Shown piece by piece: positions 43,775-53,591 of a stretch of 64,000 nt of DNA (positions are counted from its first letter, which is position 1; each line of letters starts with the position of its first letter). Both the position numbers and the translations under genes were made by a program. The stretch comes from Thalassospiraceae bacterium LMO-JJ14 (GTDB taxonomy: Bacteria > Pseudomonadota > Alphaproteobacteria > Rhodospirillales > Casp-alpha2): contig CP134604.1 in the NCBI GenBank assembly GCA_021555105.2, forward strand, positions 1,674,001 through 1,738,000, read 5' to 3'. Below the pieces are notes generated by a model. That model was not told the origin of the DNA, did not search any database, and saw only the letters and a program-made list of their open reading frames with translations.

Positions 43775-44476
43775 CTATCCGTCGCTTTGCAGACTGCGGC
43801 CGATGAAGTGGCCCGTTAAGGCCCCCAAAAGCAGCCAGAAGAGCCCGGCCGTTACCAGCGAGGTGGCGACAAACTGCGCGGCCAGTTCCGCCGGAACGCC
43901 GCCCCAGAATTCGTCCGGATGCGGTGCGCCGACAATATCCGGAATTGCCAACATTGCGGCACCGAGGAACCGCAACGGCCAGTTCGACCCGAAGGCAATA
44001 AGGGCCAGACCGCCGGCCGATGCAGCAGCGGTCATCACCCACCAAATCTGCCGCCCGGTCAGGTCTGCCGCCGCCATACCCGGCAGTTCAGGCGGTAAGC
44101 CAAGGGCGGGCAGGAACGAAAAGGCCAGAAAACCCGATGCCCCCCATATCAGGCCACGGCGCCAATCTGTTGTTCGCCCGCGCAAGGTCATGCCCGCTGC
44201 AATGAGCAGACCGAAACCGGCCCCCAGCACGAAGTTGGTCAGGACCGTATACATAATCCGCTCGCCGCCGTCTTCGGGCATCCAGCTTTCATGGTCGTGG
44301 CTGTGTGCCGTGGTGGCGCTAGCGGCATCGTGCGTATGGTTCTGTGCAGCAGCAGGGGCTTCATATACTTCGGCAGCGTGAATCAAGGGCACAACCTTGA
44401 CCATCTGTGCGACTGAAACGAAGGCGCCAGCGATCAGCCCAGCCGCAAGCGCGGCCAGAAAAATCCGTCCGATCAT
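43775..44476 (-). CDS. cbtA: cobalt transporter subunit CbtA
   Basis: The 233-residue membrane protein has several TM segments and a His-rich loop (HTHDAASATTAHSHDHESW) between TM1 and TM2. IPDIVGAPHPDEFWGGVP near 180 is a CbtA signature. CbtAB is predicted to import cobalt for B12 synthesis. It follows cbtB by 21 bases under one cobalamin riboswitch. Confidence 0.9.
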   Translation of the reverse strand: MIGRIFLAALAAGLIAGAFVSVAQMVKVVPLIHAAEVYEAPAAAQNHTHDAASATTAHSHDHESWMPEDGGERIMYTVLTNFVLGAGFGLLIAAGMTLRGRTTDWRRGLIWGASGFLAFSFLPALGLPPELPGMAAADLTGRQIWWVMTAAASAGGLALIAFGSNWPLRFLGAAMLAIPDIVGAPHPDEFWGGVPAELAAQFVATSLVTAGLFWLLLGALTGHFIGRSLQSDG

Positions 44477-44497
44477 AACGTTTCTCCGGTCAGGAAA

Positions 44498-44680
44498 TCA
44501 GTGGCAGGGAAAAGCGAATGCGTGCCGTCCGTCATGTGCGGCGTTATGCAGCGTAGCGGAATTTGCCAGCCCGGCGCCATACACAAGGAAACTGCCGATG
44601 AGAAGCGCCGCGAGCGTTGCGGCAATGCGTTGCTGAAAGGAAAGCGGAAGTGATACGTCGTTTTGTTTGGTCTGTTCCAT
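44498..44680 (-). CDS. cbtB: cobalt transporter subunit CbtB
   Basis: The 60-residue protein has one TM segment (IAATLAALLIGSFLVYGAGL) and the conserved C-terminal HNAAHDGRHAFAFPCH, whose His residues are proposed metal ligands. GGGAG precedes the ATG at proper distance. It is the first gene after the riboswitch. Confidence 0.92.
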   Translation of the reverse strand: MEQTKQNDVSLPLSFQQRIAATLAALLIGSFLVYGAGLANSATLHNAAHDGRHAFAFPCH

Positions 44681-44734
44681 CAGAACTCCCTCCGAGTTTG
44701 ATATGCAAATACCGAGGACGCATGTCCATCGGTG

Positions 44735-44936
44735 TAAAGGCAGGTCTCCTGGCTCGCGGTTTCTCGCCGGTTAATCGCCTTCCCGACCATCGGTCAGTGG
44801 CTTCGGATTACCAGCTCGCCGCTTACAGTTGCGGGGGCAGCCCGGGTTAAGATCCCCTGATGGGTAAATCTCTCCCATGTTCCCTATTAGTCCCCAAGAC
44901 TCTGTCGTCTCTCAGCGGGGAACCCTTACACGTTGA
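44735..44936 (-). promoter_or_regulatory. cobalamin riboswitch
   Basis: On the minus strand the B12 box AGCCAGGAGACCTGCC (44739-44754) is an exact match to the family consensus, preceded by GCCACTG (near 44795-44801). G-rich arms and CGTGTAAGGGTTCCCCGC at the 5' end complete the expected ~200-base aptamer. It sits about 55 bases before cbtB, and high cobalamin would be expected to switch cbtBA off. Confidence 0.93.
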
Positions 44937-45164
44937 AGGATGCGTTAGAGCAGGTGGAATTGTCAATGCGTATCGTAGCGGGGGCGGTCTTCTGCTTGAG
45001 CGGGAATGATTCGGTGCTGCTCATGAAGATATCTATTGCGCAATCGCAAACAGTATCACTGACGTGCACGATATTTGCAGCGTCCGCGGCAAAGGCACGG
45101 CGGTGCGTGTACGCATTCCATCGGAACGGAAAATCGAAGCCAAACATTAGAGGGAGGCGTGCGC

Positions 45165-46769
45165 TCAGTTTATGACCACGGCTTCCTGTCTTTTTATCGC
45201 TTTCTCAAGATGGTTTGTAATACTGCGCATGTCATTCAAGGCATCCAGCGCGATACCAGTGTTGCTGACGGTCAATTCACCAGTGCTTGCGGCCTTCAGA
45301 ATCGAATCTTTCAGATTTTGATAAGCGGTTTCGATGCTCAACAGGTCCGGGGCCTGTTCTTGCTGTGGACCGGCTTGCAGGTTGGTCGTATTGATTCTGT
45401 CGGCAATCAAGGAACCTACCGAGTGGAACTGCTCGAGATACTGCTCAGGAAGGCGATCAAGTTTCTCGCGACGCTCTGCTAGGTCAAAGCCGTTACGCGC
45501 GATTTCTATGTAATGCCAGATTTGACGTACAATGCTCGACAGCGACAGTGTGATTTCTTCGGTATTCCGGCCTTCGTTCAGACTCCGTATATAACCGTAT
45601 ACGGCCTCACTCAGTGCGTTGATGATGTTCACCTGATGACGCAACTGCGTGACCGACACCTTCTCGTCGACTAGCGGTGATTTTGCGATACCGAAAGCGA
45701 TAGCGGCAATGCGCTGCATTTCCAGCAAGATTGAGTTCAGGGCAATGGACGGAACCGCTAGGCTGTTGTGATCCAGATACTTCGGCTTCGCCTCGTTTTC
45801 TTCCAGTGTCAACAACCTGGCGGCCAGCCATTTTTCAAGGCGGCTACTGAGCGGCCACATCAAGAGCACGCCGAGTATGTTGAAGGTGGTATGAAAAAGC
45901 GCGAGTGTCGTCGCCGGGGCCGTTCTGCCGATAAACTTTTCCTCGATGAAGGCGACGATGAAAAGCATGATCGGAAGCAGTGCGAGGGCCGAGAGGCCGG
46001 TAAGGGCATTGAAGGCGACGTGCGACAATGCGACCCGCTTGGCGTTGGAGGTGGCGCCGAAAACGGCAATCAATGCGGTACTGGTCGTGCCGATATTCGC
46101 GCCGATGACAAGTGCCGCCCCGGATTCGATATTCAGCAAGCCCCCCAGGGCGGCGGTTATGGCGATGGCGATAACCGCGCTCGACGACTGCATCAGTGTC
46201 GTCAGGATGATGCCCGTGACGACGAATGCGGCGGTGTTGGCGATGCCCGACGATTGCAATGCGGTGACGTCGATGGCCGCGCCGATCCCCTCGAATGTGA
46301 CCTTCAATGTTGCGATGCCCAGAAAAAGCACCCCGAACCCGGCCAGCGCTTCACCCAGGGCGCCGCGGCGGGACGATGAACCGGTGAGGAACAGTACCAT
46401 GCCGATGCCAAGCAGCGGCAGGGCCAGGGCCTCGATCTTGAAATTGATGCCGATGATGACGACCAGCCAACCGGTCAGGGTTGTGCCGACATTGCTCCCG
46501 AATATAACCCACATGGCCTGTGGCAGCGTTAAAAGGCCGGCGTTAACGAAGCCGATCGCGGCAACCGTGACGGCGCTTGAGGATTGCACGAGGCCGGTGA
46601 TCAGAACGCCGGAAAAAAGTCCGCGAACCCGGGAATCCGTCCAGCGGCCCAGGACGTCCCGCAAGGCTTCGCCGGCGGCGACCTTGAGGCCTGCCGTCAT
46701 CAGATGGATGCCAAGAAGAAACAGCCCGACACCACCCAGCGCACTGCCGATGAGAGACCAACTGATCAT
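45165..46769 (-). CDS. Na/Pi-cotransporter family protein with PhoU-like tail
   Basis: The 534-residue protein has hydrophobic repeats in ~1-310. GLVQSSSAVTVAAIGFVNAG near 60-80 and TTLMQSSSAVIAIAITAALG near 190-210 are the paired QSSS motifs of NptA/PhoU-domain transporters. The C-terminal 200 residues are helical and soluble, like PhoU. It moves phosphate with sodium, or exports phosphate in some bacteria. No neighbour explains its role. The 228 bases downstream of it (45164-44937) contain no gene. Confidence 0.9.
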   Translation of the reverse strand: MISWSLIGSALGGVGLFLLGIHLMTAGLKVAAGEALRDVLGRWTDSRVRGLFSGVLITGLVQSSSAVTVAAIGFVNAGLLTLPQAMWVIFGSNVGTTLTGWLVVIIGINFKIEALALPLLGIGMVLFLTGSSSRRGALGEALAGFGVLFLGIATLKVTFEGIGAAIDVTALQSSGIANTAAFVVTGIILTTLMQSSSAVIAIAITAALGGLLNIESGAALVIGANIGTTSTALIAVFGATSNAKRVALSHVAFNALTGLSALALLPIMLFIVAFIEEKFIGRTAPATTLALFHTTFNILGVLLMWPLSSRLEKWLAARLLTLEENEAKPKYLDHNSLAVPSIALNSILLEMQRIAAIAFGIAKSPLVDEKVSVTQLRHQVNIINALSEAVYGYIRSLNEGRNTEEITLSLSSIVRQIWHYIEIARNGFDLAERREKLDRLPEQYLEQFHSVGSLIADRINTTNLQAGPQQEQAPDLLSIETAYQNLKDSILKAASTGELTVSNTGIALDALNDMRSITNHLEKAIKRQEAVVIN

Positions 46770-46880
46770 TTGGGCTTCTTATCCTGAACGACATTCAAAA
46801 AGGCATGTGGATTATATCGCGCACCCGGCCTGCGGTCGATCATGTGTCGATTGGATGCCGGTGGCGGCGTTGCAGACAAT

Positions 46881-47333
46881 TCAGGCGCTCTTCAGGGCGA
46901 GTTGAACCGTGGTTTCAAGCCGGTTCAGAAAATTCGAACGATCCGATTTGGAAAATGCAGACGGACCGCCGGTAATCTCGCCGCTTTCACGCAGCCCCTG
47001 CATCAGTTCCCGGTTGGCAAGCGCCATGCCGATCATGTTCTCCGTAAACAACGCGCCGTTGGGCTTGATGGCCAGGGCATTTTTTTCAAGGCAGCGTGCG
47101 GCAAGGGGGATGTCGTTGGTGACGCAGATATCGGCCTCGCCGATGTGCTCTGCAATCCAGTCGTCGGCGGCGTCGGCGCCCTGGGATACGATGACAAGCT
47201 CGACCATGGGATCCGTGCTTGGACGGATGCCGCCATCGCACACCATGATCGTTTTTAGTTTGTGACGGGCGGCAACGCGGAGTGTCTCGTCCTTGACCGG
47301 GCAGGCGTCTGCATCGATGTAAATCTCGACCAT
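46881..47333 (-). CDS. UPF0178 (YaiI/YqxD) family protein
   Basis: IYIDADACPVKDETLRVAAR at the N-terminus, ADDWIAEHIGEADICVTNDIPLAARCL in the middle and GGPSAFSKSDRSNFLNRLE near the C-terminus identify the family. A PIN-like nuclease fold is proposed but the role is unknown. It starts ten bases after the HD-GYP stop, so the two may share a transcript. Confidence 0.9.
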   Translation of the reverse strand: MVEIYIDADACPVKDETLRVAARHKLKTIMVCDGGIRPSTDPMVELVIVSQGADAADDWIAEHIGEADICVTNDIPLAARCLEKNALAIKPNGALFTENMIGMALANRELMQGLRESGEITGGPSAFSKSDRSNFLNRLETTVQLALKSA

Positions 47334-47343
47334 GCCGGATACC

Positions 47344-49158
47344 TTAATCGTCGCCGGCTTCGGCTTCTTCTTTGGGGAGGTACTGATTGATATCGACCTC
47401 GTCCAGTTGTTCCGGCATCAGGAACCGCTCGGCGTATTCCTTGTAAACGCCGGACGTCAGGAAAAGCTCGAAAAGTTCGTCGTCGATATGCGCGTCCTTT
47501 TTCATGAACGACATGATCTTGACGCTGTCGGACAGTTTTTTCGGTGCTTTGTAAGGCCGGTCGGCGGCTGTCAGTGCCTCGAAGATGTCGGCGATGGCCA
47601 TGATCCGTGCCGGTATCGACATATGATCCTTGTTAAGTTTCTTGGGATAGCCGGTGCCGTCCATTTTCTCGTGGTGGCCGCCGGCGAATTCCGGTACGCG
47701 GGCCAGGTGTTTCGGAAACGGCAGGGCTTCCAGCATGATGATCGTCTGTACGATGTGGTCGTTGATCTTGAAACGCTCTTCTTCGGTCAACGTCCCGCGT
47801 GCAATGCAGAGGTTGTAGACCTCCCCCATGTTGTATTTGTGTTCCGGCACATCGAGCTTGAAGCCCCACGGGTTATCTTCGACGGCGGTCTGCTCCATAC
47901 CTTCGCGATAGATGATATGGTCGTAACGATCGGCGAGGAGGTTTTCCTCGTGCGGCAGTGGCGGTTCCGGCTCGCGCTCGACGCGTTTGAGCTCCTCATA
48001 CGAAAGACCCAGACGGTCCGACAGGGTACGCGTCCATTTTATGTTGGCGATCTGCTTGACCCGCTCGACCCGTTCCAGCGCCATGAATTCACCGCCGACA
48101 TTGCTTTCGGCGATGAAGGCAAAGTCGTCATCGAGTTGCGCCAGCGTCTGCTCCAGCTCTTCGCGGAGTTTTTCCGGATCGCCGCCGTCGATGACGGCAC
48201 TCTGGTATTCGATCACCTTGTCACGCTTGACGATTTCGAAGCGGTTACGGATTTCGTGGATACGGTTGTAGATGGTTTCCAGTTTGGTCGCCTTGTCGAC
48301 CACGTATTCCGGCGTCGTGACCTTGCCGCAATCGTGCAACCACGCCGCGATGTGCAGTTCGTACCATTCCTCGTCGGTCAGGTCGAAGTCGGCGAACGGC
48401 CCTTCCTTCTGCTCGGAAGCGGCGGCGGCCAGCATTTTCGTCAGTTCCGGGACGCGCTGACAGTGGCCGCCCGTATAAGGTGACTTGGCGTCAATCGCAG
48501 ACGCGATCAGCTCGATAAAGCTGTCCAACAGCTTTTTCTGGGCTTCCAGAAGTTGCTGGTTATCGAGTGCGACAGCGGCCTGCGATGCCAGCGCTTCGAT
48601 CAGCGGCTGAATGTCGTTGCCGAATTCAATAACCTCGCCGGAGTCTTTATCAATGGCGTTCAGAAGCTGCAGAACGCCGATAATCTCGCCCTGCGAATTG
48701 CTGAGCGGCACGCACAGGAACGACTTCGAGCGATAGCCTGTGCCTTCGTCAAATTTCTTGGTGCCGGAAAAGTCGAAGGCATCGTTTTCGTAGGCATCGG
48801 GAATATTGATCGAGTTGCCGGTCAGGGCGGCTGCCGAGGCGACGTTTTTGTGGTTTTCCTCGCCGGTCTTCGGGTCGACCAGTGTCAGCGGCGGAAAATT
48901 GATGTCCTTGCCGGTGGTGCCGCCCATGGCGATTTCGAGACTGTCGGTGCGCATGATTTCAAAGCGCAAACGGTTGTCATCGGTCCGGATGTAGAGCGTT
49001 CCACCGTCGGCATTGGCGAGGCTTTTGGCCTCCAGCAGAATCGTTTCCATCAGAACGTTGGTGTCGCGTTCCGCGGAAAGGGCGATGCCGATATCTATCA
49101 GCCTTTGAAGGCTTGAGGTACTCAGCCCTTCATTCGTATCCGTCGTCCCATCGGCCAT
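47344..49158 (-). CDS. GAF-HD-GYP protein with a large inserted segment
   Basis: Residues ~20-200 are a GAF domain (SFLCVPLSNSQGEIIGVLQLL). The HD-GYP domain starts with GGHCQRVPEL (His232) and HDCGKVTTPEYV (His275, Asp276, Lys279). It resumes with NDHIVQTI (His468), AGGHHEKMDGTGYP (His495, His496, GYP 503-505) and RIMAIADIFEALTAADRPY. About 165 residues (290-455) are inserted where classical domains need ~20. It probably hydrolyses cyclic-di-GMP when GAF is engaged. I chose ATG 49158 (604 residues) because the extra 48 codons upstream are not family-like. Confidence 0.88.
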   Translation of the reverse strand: MADGTTDTNEGLSTSSLQRLIDIGIALSAERDTNVLMETILLEAKSLANADGGTLYIRTDDNRLRFEIMRTDSLEIAMGGTTGKDINFPPLTLVDPKTGEENHKNVASAAALTGNSINIPDAYENDAFDFSGTKKFDEGTGYRSKSFLCVPLSNSQGEIIGVLQLLNAIDKDSGEVIEFGNDIQPLIEALASQAAVALDNQQLLEAQKKLLDSFIELIASAIDAKSPYTGGHCQRVPELTKMLAAAASEQKEGPFADFDLTDEEWYELHIAAWLHDCGKVTTPEYVVDKATKLETIYNRIHEIRNRFEIVKRDKVIEYQSAVIDGGDPEKLREELEQTLAQLDDDFAFIAESNVGGEFMALERVERVKQIANIKWTRTLSDRLGLSYEELKRVEREPEPPLPHEENLLADRYDHIIYREGMEQTAVEDNPWGFKLDVPEHKYNMGEVYNLCIARGTLTEEERFKINDHIVQTIIMLEALPFPKHLARVPEFAGGHHEKMDGTGYPKKLNKDHMSIPARIMAIADIFEALTAADRPYKAPKKLSDSVKIMSFMKKDAHIDDELFELFLTSGVYKEYAERFLMPEQLDEVDINQYLPKEEAEAGDD

Positions 49159-49340
49159 GTCGTGTTTGCTTCCCGGTAACAAGCGCCATTCAGGCGCAAA
49201 TTCTTGAACCCTAGTAACAGACTCTAGACGTTTAAGCCATTGATTGACAATGGTCACGCCGTGAACAGGAGATTTTTGCGGCGTGCTTGACCGCAAAGCC
49301 AAGAAAGGGTCAACCTTGCGGCCATAATAGGAGGATTTTC

Positions 49341-50849
49341 ATGGCTTACAGCTCGCTCAGGGATTTTATCTCACGGCTTGAAGAAAGCGGCCGGCTGGTG
49401 CGTGTGAGCGAGCCCGTGAGCACCGTTCTGGAGATGACGGAGATCCAGACCCGCGTGCTCGCCGAAGGTGGTCCTGCGATCCTGTTCGAAAACGTCATCA
49501 AGGCCGACGGCACAGCCTCGGACATGCCGGTTCTCGTCAATCTGTTTGGTACCGTGGAGCGTGTCGCCTGGGGCATGAACCGCGAGCCGGGTGAACTACG
49601 CGATGTCGGCGAAACGCTGGCATTCCTGCGCCAACCCGAACCGCCGGGCGGCTGGCGCGAAGCGATGGAAATGCTGCCGCTCATGAAAACCGTCATGGCC
49701 ATGAAGCCGAAGGACGGCACCACCGCGTATTGCCAGGAAATCAAGCTGACCGGCGACGACATCGACCTGACGAAGCTGCCGATCCAGACCTGCTGGCCCG
49801 GCGAGCCGGCACCGCTGATCACCTGGCCTTTGGTGGTCACCAAAGGACCCGGCTCAGACAAGCGGGACGACTATAATCTGGGCATCTACCGCATGCAGGT
49901 GACGGGTAAAAACACGACCCTGATGCGCTGGCTCAAGCATCGCGGCGGTGCGCAGCATCACCAGCGCTGGAAAGCCGAAAAGCCGGAACCGCTGCCTGTA
50001 GCCGTCGTGCTCGGCGCCGATCCGGGAACGATCCTTGCCGCCGTCACGCCGGTGCCCGATACCCTGTCGGAATACCAGTTCGCCGGGCTCTTGCGGGGCA
50101 AGAAAGTGGAGTTGGTGGATTGCATCACGCAGCCCCTGAAAGTCCCCGCCGAGGCGGAAATCGTCCTCGAAGGCACGGTTTCGCTGACGGACTACGGCGA
50201 CGAGGGGCCGTACGGCGATCACACCGGCTATTACAATTCGGTCGAGCCGTTTCCGGTGTTCACGGTCACCGCGATCACCATGCGCAAGAACCCGATTTAC
50301 TTGTCGACCTATACCGGGCGGCCGCCGGACGAGCCATCGGTGCTGGGCGAGGCCTTGAACGACGTGTTCGTGCCGCTTTTGCAGCAGCAGTTCCCGGAAA
50401 TCGTCGATTTCTGGCTGCCGCCCGAAGGGTGCTCGTACCGGGTCGCCGTCGTATCTATGAAGAAGGCCTACGCCGGACATGCCAAGCGCATCATGATGGC
50501 CGTCTGGTCGTATCTGCGTCAGTTCATGTATACGAAATTCGTCATCGTCGTCGACGAAGACATCGATGCGCGCGATTGGAACGACGTGATCTGGGCGATC
50601 TCGACCAATGTCGACCCCAGCCGGGATCTCACCGTCATCGACAACACGCCGATCGATTACCTCGACTTCGCATCCCCGGAATCGGGGCTCGGCGGCAAGC
50701 TCGGCATCGACGCGACGACCAAGCTGCCACCCGAAACGCATCGCGATTGGGGCCAGAAAATCCGCATGACTGACGACGTCGTCAAAAAGGTCGATGCGAT
50801 GTGGGAAAACCTCGGCATTCCGGGCTCGGGCAAACCGATCTGGAAGTGA
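49341..50849 (+). CDS. UbiD-family prenylated-FMN decarboxylase
   Basis: The 502-residue enzyme has the UbiD order: [18 protein letters not shown] at the start, [10 protein letters not shown] near 195-205 with metal/prFMN contacts, [13 protein letters not shown] and [19 protein letters not shown] near 292-310 with catalytic Glu downstream. It may be UbiD proper, for ubiquinone (octaprenyl-hydroxybenzoate) synthesis, or a catabolic relative. A TAGGAGG site six bases before ATG 49341 settles the start. The ubiX prenyltransferase is not in the window. Confidence 0.88.
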   Translation: MAYSSLRDFISRLEESGRLVRVSEPVSTVLEMTEIQTRVLAEGGPAILFENVIKADGTASDMPVLVNLFGTVERVAWGMNREPGELRDVGETLAFLRQPEPPGGWREAMEMLPLMKTVMAMKPKDGTTAYCQEIKLTGDDIDLTKLPIQTCWPGEPAPLITWPLVVTKGPGSDKRDDYNLGIYRMQVTGKNTTLMRWLKHRGGAQHHQRWKAEKPEPLPVAVVLGADPGTILAAVTPVPDTLSEYQFAGLLRGKKVELVDCITQPLKVPAEAEIVLEGTVSLTDYGDEGPYGDHTGYYNSVEPFPVFTVTAITMRKNPIYLSTYTGRPPDEPSVLGEALNDVFVPLLQQQFPEIVDFWLPPEGCSYRVAVVSMKKAYAGHAKRIMMAVWSYLRQFMYTKFVIVVDEDIDARDWNDVIWAISTNVDPSRDLTVIDNTPIDYLDFASPESGLGGKLGIDATTKLPPETHRDWGQKIRMTDDVVKKVDAMWENLGIPGSGKPIWK

Positions 50850-50865
50850 CGGCTATGCAAGAGCC

Positions 50866-50962
50866 GTCATCCTGAACTTGATTCAGGATCCATGATAACT
50901 GCAGCTGATTGCCCAGATTTCATGGGCCCTGAACCGAGTTCAGGGCGACGACGAGGGATGAC
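50866..50962. repeat. palindromic intergenic repeat, family A, copy 1
   Basis: The unit begins GTCATCCTGAACTTGATTCA and ends GGGATGAC, so GTCATCC and GGATGAC are terminal inverted repeats. ATCCTGAA/TTCAGGAT forms an inner stem. The first arm shares GTCATCC and AACTTGATTCAGG with copy 2 at 60190-60270. Such elements are common between genes of many alphaproteobacteria. Confidence 0.75.
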
Positions 50963-51050
50963 GTTATAACTTTCACTGGACGCCATCTCGCATGGGCGCG
51001 ATCATTTGCGAAATTGGTGTCGTCTGGATGAGAAGAAAGAGAGATTTACG

Positions 51051-51836
51051 ATGAAAAAAGTATTTATAGGCGTCGGTGTTGTGGTCGTGCTTCTGGTTGC
51101 CGGCGGCATTTACCTTTATTCCAACCTGGGCGGGATCATTAAATCCGCGGTCGAGACATACGGTTCCGAAGCGACCAAGGCCGAGGTTACGCTGAACAGC
51201 GTCGATCTCGATGCGACATCGGGCAAGGCGGCGCTGAACAAGCTGTCGGTCGGCAACCCGAGCGGCTTCAAAACACCGAGCGCGTTCGAGCTGGGCGCCA
51301 TTGCCGTGCAGATCGACACCTCGACCCTGAATTCCGATCCCATTGTCATTAACTCGGTGCTGATCGACGGGCCGAAAATCACCTATGAACTGGCGAACGG
51401 CGGTTCCAATATCGATGCCATCAAGGCCAACGTCGACGCGTATGCGAAAAAAATCGGGGGTGGCGATTCGTCGGCCTCATCCTCGTCGGAAGGCGAAGGC
51501 CCCAAGATCATCATCGAGAAACTGACCATCACCGGCGGCGAGGTGAATGTCTCCGCCTCGTTCCTGGACGGTAAATCTCTCGGTTCCAAGCTGCCGACGC
51601 TGACGCTGACCGATATCGGCAAGGACGACGGCGGCGCATCCCCGGCGGACGTTATCAAGCAGGTCATCGACAAGATGACGGCAGGTGTCGGCTCGGCTGT
51701 GTCGGGCCTCAACCTCGACGACCTCGCCAAGGGGGCTGGCGAAGAGGCGAAAAAGCTGATGGAGGGGGCGAGTGAAGGAGCCTCGGATACCATGGGCGAA
51801 GCCGGCAAGAAGCTGAAAGGTCTGCTCGGCAACTGA
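51051..51836 (+). CDS. AsmA/DUF748-like membrane-anchored protein
   Basis: The 261-residue protein has one N-terminal TM segment (VFIGVGVVVVLLVAGGIYLY) and a periplasmic body of beta-type repeats such as ALNKLSVGNPSGF and IVINSVLIDGPKITYEL, the style of AsmA/DUF748-family proteins that act in outer-membrane lipid traffic. A Ser-rich linker and a helical C-terminal part follow. The family link is by resemblance only. It ends just before a strong terminator. Confidence 0.6.
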   Translation: MKKVFIGVGVVVVLLVAGGIYLYSNLGGIIKSAVETYGSEATKAEVTLNSVDLDATSGKAALNKLSVGNPSGFKTPSAFELGAIAVQIDTSTLNSDPIVINSVLIDGPKITYELANGGSNIDAIKANVDAYAKKIGGGDSSASSSSEGEGPKIIIEKLTITGGEVNVSASFLDGKSLGSKLPTLTLTDIGKDDGGASPADVIKQVIDKMTAGVGSAVSGLNLDDLAKGAGEEAKKLMEGASEGASDTMGEAGKKLKGLLGN

Positions 51837-51863
51837 CGCTTCTGCTTACAATTCAAACGACGG

Positions 51864-51895
51864 AAACCCCGCCACACCGGCGGGGTTTTAGTTTT
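51864..51895 (+). terminator. rho-independent terminator
   Basis: AAACCCCGCC and GGCGGGGTTT form a perfect ten-base stem around ACACC, followed by TAGTTTT. It sits 28 bases after the AsmA-like gene. Confidence 0.85.
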
Positions 51896-52057
51896 AGCGC
51901 GTTGAACACGCCGTCCGGCGCAACCAAGACGCCTTCAGACCACAAAATGACGCCGTTGGATCAGTCGAAAAAACATCACGGGTTTATCAGAATATCAGGA
52001 GTATTCTTGACCTGAACGGTTGGTCTTTAGGCCCCCGTTCCTTTTGGAGTGGACGCC

Positions 52058-53587
52058 ATGTCCGAACGTACCGCCCGCAGGGGCCGCGATGCCCGCCGTG
52101 AAGCCCGTGAAAAGTCCGGCGCTGTAACGAAACCCTACATCATCCGCAACATTCCGCTCTTGGAATTGGCATCACCGGAAGCCATCGAGATCATCGAGGC
52201 CAACGCCGATCTGATCCTGGAAGAGATCGGCATCGAATTCCGCGATGACGAAGAAGCGCTGGCAATGCTCAAGGATGCCGGGGCCGATGTGCAGGGGACG
52301 CGGGTGCATTTCCCGAAGGGGCTTTGCCGGCAACTGCTGTCGACGGCGCCTGCGCAGTACACCCAACATGCCCGCAATCCGGTACGCAGCGTTGAGATCG
52401 GCGGCAATCACACGGTGTTCGCGCCGGTCTATGGCCCGCCGTTCGTGCGCGATCTGGATAATGGACGGCGCTACGGCACGATTGAGGATTTCCGCAATTT
52501 CGTGAAGCTCGCGTACATGGCCCCGGCCATGCATCATTCCGGCGGCACCGTGTGCGAGCCGGTCGACCTGCCGGTCAACAAGCGCCACTTCGACATGCTG
52601 TACGCGCACATGAAATATTCCGACAAGCCGTTCATGGGCTCGGTAACGCATCCGGAGCGCGCGCAGGACTCGGTCGCCATGTGTGAAATCCTGTTCGGCA
52701 AGGAATACGTCGATCACAACACGGTCATGACCAGCCTGATCAACGCCAACTCGCCGATGGTCTTCGATGGCACCATGCTGGGCGCGCTGAAAGTCTATGC
52801 CCGCGCCAATCAGGCCTGCATCGTCTCGCCGTTTATTCTGGCCGGTGCCATGAGCCCGGTAACCGCACTCGGCACGCTGGCCCAGGTGCTTGCCGAGGTT
52901 CTCGCCGGTGGGGCGCTGACGCAGCTCTGCCGTCCGGGTGCACCGCTTATCTTTGGCGCCTTCGTCAGCGCCATTTCCATGCAGTCGGGCGCACCGACGT
53001 TCGGCACCCCCGAGCCGACGTTGATCATTTCCGCCGCCGCGCAACTGGCACGCCGTCTCAACCTGCCGTTCCGTTCCGGTGGGTCGTTGTGCGCTTCGAA
53101 AGTCTCCGATGCACAGGCTGCCTACGAAAGCGCCAATACCTTGAACGCCACGGTGCTGTCAGGGGTCAATTTCGCGCTCCATTCAGCGGGTTGGCTGGAA
53201 GGCGGTCTGTCGTCGGGTTACGAGAAGTTCGTCATGGACTGCGATCAGCTGGCGATGATGCAGCGGCTTTGCGAAGGCTATGACCTGACCGACAACGGGC
53301 AGGCGCTGGACGCCGTCCGCGAAGTGGGGCCGGGCTCGCATTATCTGGGGTGTGCGCATACCCAGGCGAATTTCGAAACGGCGTTCATCCGCTCGAACCT
53401 GGCCGATAACAATTCCTACGAACAGTGGGAAGCGGAAGGTGCGCAGGATATGGCGCAGCGTGCGAATACACTGTGGAAGTCGTGGTTGGCCGAGTATCAG
53501 GAACCGGCGCTGGACCCGGCGACGGACGAAGCGCTGTTGGCCTATATCAACGAACGCAAGGCAAGTTTTCCGGATTCCAACGTCTAG
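52058..53587 (+). CDS. MttB-family methyltransferase without pyrrolysine (MtgB-like)
   Basis: The 509-residue protein is of the trimethylamine methyltransferase superfamily: IEANADLILEEIGIEFRDDEE, RVHFPKGLCRQLL, HHSGGTVCEPVDLP and PFILAGAMSPVTALGTLAQ are family-like. No in-frame TAG is used, so it is a non-pyrrolysine homologue. Such homologues include glycine betaine:corrinoid methyltransferase MtgB. The corrinoid partner and activator are 17-23 kb away in the other operon. Glycine betaine is the best guess; other quaternary amines (carnitine, proline betaine) are also possible. ATG 52058 has a GGAG site. Confidence 0.9.
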   Translation: MSERTARRGRDARREAREKSGAVTKPYIIRNIPLLELASPEAIEIIEANADLILEEIGIEFRDDEEALAMLKDAGADVQGTRVHFPKGLCRQLLSTAPAQYTQHARNPVRSVEIGGNHTVFAPVYGPPFVRDLDNGRRYGTIEDFRNFVKLAYMAPAMHHSGGTVCEPVDLPVNKRHFDMLYAHMKYSDKPFMGSVTHPERAQDSVAMCEILFGKEYVDHNTVMTSLINANSPMVFDGTMLGALKVYARANQACIVSPFILAGAMSPVTALGTLAQVLAEVLAGGALTQLCRPGAPLIFGAFVSAISMQSGAPTFGTPEPTLIISAAAQLARRLNLPFRSGGSLCASKVSDAQAAYESANTLNATVLSGVNFALHSAGWLEGGLSSGYEKFVMDCDQLAMMQRLCEGYDLTDNGQALDAVREVGPGSHYLGCAHTQANFETAFIRSNLADNNSYEQWEAEGAQDMAQRANTLWKSWLAEYQEPALDPATDEALLAYINERKASFPDSNV

Positions 53588-53591
53588 GGTG

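Noticed and set aside
47332-48483. Plus-strand frame of 383 codons opposite the HD-GYP gene
   Set aside because: Antisense shadow of a protein with all catalytic motifs.
52058-53587. Pyrrolysine-encoding amber codon in the MttB-family gene
   Set aside because: The frame is complete without an in-frame TAG, so no pyrrolysine is needed.
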